A stretch of 18,175 bases of DNA from Planctomicrobium sp. (GTDB lineage Bacteria; Planctomycetota; Planctomycetia; Planctomycetales; Planctomycetaceae), in NCBI GenBank assembly GCA_029259835.1, contig JAJDEL010000388.1, forward strand, positions 1 through 18,175, given 5' to 3'. A model generated the notes under the pieces. The model ran no database searches, was not told the origin of the DNA, and saw nothing but the letters and a program-made list of their open reading frames with translations. Positions 16,093 to 18,175 of the stretch are shown piece by piece; positions within the stretch are counted from its first letter, which is position 1; each line of letters opens with the position of its first letter. Made by a program: the position numbers and the translations under genes.

Positions 16093-17097
16093 GTGTTTAA
16101 GAATGTTGCCATTGTCGGTGCGACAGGTGCCGTTGGGCAAATCGTGCGTCAGCTTTTGCAAGAACGTAACTTTCCGGCCGAAAAGTTCCGCTTTATCGCA
16201 TCCGCTCGTAGTGCTGGAAGCAAAATTACATTCAAGGACGAAGAGTACACGATTGAGGAATTGACCAAGGACTGCTTTGCTGGCTCTGATCTTGTCATCG
16301 CATCAACGCCTGATGATATTGCTGCGGAATACCTGCCAGCAGCAGTCGAAGCTGGCTGCACCGTAATTGACGAATCTGGTTACTGGAGAATGAAAGAAGG
16401 TGTCGCCCTCGTCATTCCGGAAGTCAACCCACAAGCCGCTCTGGATGCGACTGGTATCATCGCCAGCCCAAACTGCTCGACGACTCAAATGGTCGTCGCG
16501 CTGAAACCTCTGCACGATGCCGCGACTGTGAAGAGAGTGATCGTGAGTACCTATCAGGCGACCAGCGGAGCCGGAGTTCAGGGGACAGCAGATCTCTTTG
16601 ATGGCTCAAAAGCTTTTCTGGCTGGTGACAAACATGACTACAAAGCCTTCGCGCATCCGATTGCCTTCAATTGTATCCCTCAAATCGGTGGCGAAAAAGA
16701 AGTTGGTTACACGAGTGAAGAGTTGAAGATGCTCTACGAAACTCGAAAAATCCTCGGCGATGAATCGATTCAAGTGAACCCAACCTGCGTCCGCGTGCCA
16801 GTGGCGAATTGCCATAGCGAAGTGATCACCGTCGAAACAGAGCGTCCGATCTCTCCAGAGGAAGCGACCGAACTCTTCGATTCCTTCCCAGGGATCCAAG
16901 TTGTCGACGACTTACAAAATGGTGTCTACCCACTGCCAAGCAATTGCGATGGCTCTGATCTCGTCTTCATCGGACGAATCCGCAAAGACATCTCGCACCC
17001 CAACGGCCTCAACTTCTGGTGCGTCAGCGACAACCTCCGCAAAGGCGCCGCCACGAACGCCGTTCAAATTGCCGAGTTGCTCTCGGAGAACCTATAA
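16093..17097 (+). CDS. asd: Aspartate-semialdehyde dehydrogenase
   Basis: A 334-residue cytosolic enzyme reducing aspartyl phosphate to aspartate semialdehyde with NADPH, the branch point to lysine/diaminopimelate, threonine and methionine. NADP site GATGAVGQ at 9-16; catalytic Cys128 in SPNCSTTQ; STYQATSGAG at 152-161; and active-site His241 in RVPVANCHSE. Length is normal. The start is GTG 16093 with TGAGG (16081-16085) 7 nt upstream. One odd point is VIDESGYWRM at 91-100, where many homologues have D-N-S-S followed by an Arg; the Arg is kept here. Divergent from dxr and followed by a terminator, so apparently monocistronic. Confidence 0.96.
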   Translation: MFKNVAIVGATGAVGQIVRQLLQERNFPAEKFRFIASARSAGSKITFKDEEYTIEELTKDCFAGSDLVIASTPDDIAAEYLPAAVEAGCTVIDESGYWRMKEGVALVIPEVNPQAALDATGIIASPNCSTTQMVVALKPLHDAATVKRVIVSTYQATSGAGVQGTADLFDGSKAFLAGDKHDYKAFAHPIAFNCIPQIGGEKEVGYTSEELKMLYETRKILGDESIQVNPTCVRVPVANCHSEVITVETERPISPEEATELFDSFPGIQVVDDLQNGVYPLPSNCDGSDLVFIGRIRKDISHPNGLNFWCVSDNLRKGAATNAVQIAELLSENL

Positions 17098-17139
17098 GTC
17101 GATTCAGATCCATCACTGAAACCGGTGAAGCTGCTCAGA

Positions 17140-17179
17140 GTGAGACATACTCACGGGCATTGTTCAAGGCGATTGAACA
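17140..17179 (+). other. Two small hairpins in the asd 3' region
   Basis: GTGAG-ACATA-CTCAC (17140-17154) and TGTTCAA-GGCGA-TTGAACA (17161-17179, 7-bp stem) lie between the asd stop and its likely terminator. Each is short and could be chance, but both have perfect arms and five-base loops, and they lie close together. Confidence 0.35.
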
Positions 17180-17195
17180 TGAGATTGTCTACAGG

Positions 17196-17225
17196 GCACC
17201 CCGGCACATAGTGGGGTGCAATTTT
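17196..17225 (+). terminator. Probable intrinsic terminator after asd
   Basis: GCACCCC (17196-17202) pairs with GGGGTGC (17213-17219) around a ten-base loop, followed by AATTTT. A GC-rich stem followed by a short T-run about 100 nt after the asd stop fits Rho-independent termination, though the T-run is only four bases. Confidence 0.5.
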
Positions 17226-17242
17226 GGGGTTTCACTCCAAAA
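17222..17242. other. 8-bp hairpin overlapping the terminator T-run
   Basis: TTTTGGGG (17222-17229) pairs with CTCCAAAA (17235-17242), including one G-T pair, around TTTCA. Its left arm uses the T-run of the preceding stem, so the two could act together or compete. Confidence 0.35.
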
Positions 17243-17249
17243 ACCTGTC

Positions 17250-17278
17250 TTGCTCCGAAATCCGGATTGATGTAGAAA
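17250..17278 (+). promoter_or_regulatory. Weak promoter candidate for lpxD
   Basis: TTGCTC (17250-17255), a 17-bp spacer and TAGAAA (17273-17278), directly after the asd terminator region. The match is poor (three and four of six), but a separate promoter is expected here because asd appears to be terminated. Confidence 0.25.
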
Positions 17279-17335
17279 AAGTGCGGCATGACGCCTCATT
17301 CTCCTTAGAAATGACAGCTGCAGGGACGCACGACG

Positions 17336-18175
17336 ATGTCGTTCACATTAGATGAGTTTGCACAACAACTTGATGGACAGATTAGGGGTGATGGTCAATT
17401 GACCGTCTTGGACGTTGCATCACTTGACAATGCGACCAGTGCGGATATCTCGTATCTCGATTCAAAGAAACAACTTAAGGCCGCATTAGCATCTTCTGCC
17501 GTGGCGATTCTGACGACTGCTGAACTCGCAGAAACCGCACAAAAAAGAGGCTGCTCAACAACGCTCATTATCGTGTCTCAACCGCAAGCCGCTTTTATTG
17601 AAGTGATGCTTCGCTTTCGTCCTTTACCACCTCGATCTGCAATTGGGATCTCTCCGCAGGCAATTGTCAGCGAGACTGCCGTGCTTGGAGAAGGAAGCAA
17701 TCTCTTCCCAAATGCCTACATCGGCGAAAATGTGACGTTGGGGAAAAATTGCGAAATCGGACCAGGTGCAGTCATTCAGGATGGCTGCATCTTGGGTGAC
17801 GATTGCACTGTTCATGCAAATGCAGTCTTGTACCAAAGTGTGACACTTGGAAATCGCGTGATCATTCACGCCAATGCCGTCATCGGAGCCGACGGATTTG
17901 GCTATCGATTTGAGAACGGTGAATTCATCCGAATTCCACACACAGGGACTGTCGTCCTGGAAGACGATGTTGAAATTGGAGCGGTCACAACAATCGACCG
18001 AGGAATGATCGGCGCCACGGTCATTGGTAAAGGAACGAAACTCGACAATCAGGTCATGATCGCTCACAACTGCCAAATCGGAAAACACAACGTGTATGCG
18101 TCACAGGTTGGGATCGCTGGTTCCTGTACCGTTGGAGACTACGTTCAAATGGGTGGTCAGGTCGGTGTCGTCGAT
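17336..18175 (+). CDS. lpxD: UDP-3-O-acylglucosamine N-acyltransferase, 3' end missing
   Basis: 280 codons from ATG 17336 to the right edge of the window; the family is usually about 340 residues, so roughly the last fifth is missing. LpxD transfers a 3-hydroxyacyl chain from acyl-ACP to UDP-3-O-acylglucosamine in lipid A synthesis. Residues 1-100 form the N-terminal uridine-binding domain, ending in FRPLPPRSAIGISPQA. From about 104 there are left-handed beta-helix hexapeptide repeats of the [LIV]-G-x4 type (AVLGEGS, AYIGENV, VTLGKNC). The catalytic His is His244 in DNQVMIAHN. The HANAVIGADGFGY and VEIGAVTTIDRG blocks are diagnostic. AGGGA (17322-17326) lies 9 nt upstream of the ATG. Presence of lpxD indicates a lipid A-containing outer membrane. 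Cytosolic. Confidence 0.95.
   Translation, partial: MSFTLDEFAQQLDGQIRGDGQLTVLDVASLDNATSADISYLDSKKQLKAALASSAVAILTTAELAETAQKRGCSTTLIIVSQPQAAFIEVMLRFRPLPPRSAIGISPQAIVSETAVLGEGSNLFPNAYIGENVTLGKNCEIGPGAVIQDGCILGDDCTVHANAVLYQSVTLGNRVIIHANAVIGADGFGYRFENGEFIRIPHTGTVVLEDDVEIGAVTTIDRGMIGATVIGKGTKLDNQVMIAHNCQIGKHNVYASQVGIAGSCTVGDYVQMGGQVGVVD

Noticed and set aside
17019..17270. 83-codon plus-strand frame crossing the end of asd.
   Set aside because: Starts inside asd in another frame and runs through the terminator hairpins; no family features.
1..18175. CRISPR array, insertion sequence, prophage, tRNA/rRNA genes or a defence island.
   Set aside because: No regularly spaced direct repeats, transposase or integrase, phage proteins, tRNA-like or rRNA-like sequence was found; nearly all DNA is accounted for by ordinary genes.

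Overview
The window looks like chromosomal DNA from a planctomycete, most likely the order Planctomycetales. The main reason is the adjacent pair of a planctomycete-type cytochrome protein (PSCyt1/DUF1549/DUF1553) and a Tat-exported DUF1501 protein, which is a hallmark of that phylum. Other support comes from lpxD (lipid A), a dxr-rseP gene pair, an enlarged multi-PDZ RseP, frequent GTG/TTG starts and moderate GC by eye. The genus cannot be fixed from the sequence alone.

Layout. 1-1011 (minus): 5' part of a two-helix membrane protein with a von Willebrand A-like domain, running off the left edge. 1012-1272: divergent intergenic region with a good plus-strand promoter and a perfect 16-bp hairpin at the predicted transcript start. 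1279-6567 (plus): probable operon of cytochrome/DUF1549/DUF1553 protein, DUF1501 protein and a small LRR-like lipoprotein whose start overlaps the DUF1501 stop. 6661-7449 (plus): SAM-dependent methyltransferase with its own Shine-Dalgarno. 7491-9150 (minus): FHA protein followed by the ribosome-assembly GTPase RsgA, behind a promoter at 9234-9262. 9151-9528: gene-free, with two inverted repeats. 9529-11298 (minus): secreted protein of two duplicated beta-rich modules around a low-complexity linker. 11562-12623 (plus): Gfo/Idh/MocA oxidoreductase. 12650-12696: a pair of related hairpins between convergent genes. 12734-15888 (minus): dxr then rseP, overlapping by 55 nt, both apparently starting with TTG. 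16093-17097 (plus): asd. 17098-17335: hairpin-rich spacer with a terminator. 17336-18175 (plus): lpxD, cut by the right edge.

How the genes fit together. The right half carries core and envelope metabolism: Dxr (isoprenoid precursors), RseP (intramembrane proteolysis), Asd (aspartate-family amino acids, including the diaminopimelate precursor) and LpxD (lipid A). The left half carries proteins expanded in planctomycetes: exported cytochrome/DUF1501 partners with a lipoprotein, and a VWA membrane protein. I see no mobile element, CRISPR array, tRNA, rRNA, phage gene or recognisable defence system. The observations most worth checking are the leader hairpin of the cytochrome operon, the domain-duplicated secreted protein, the FHA-RsgA pairing, the extra PDZ-like modules in RseP, and the paired hairpin repeats at 12650-12696.
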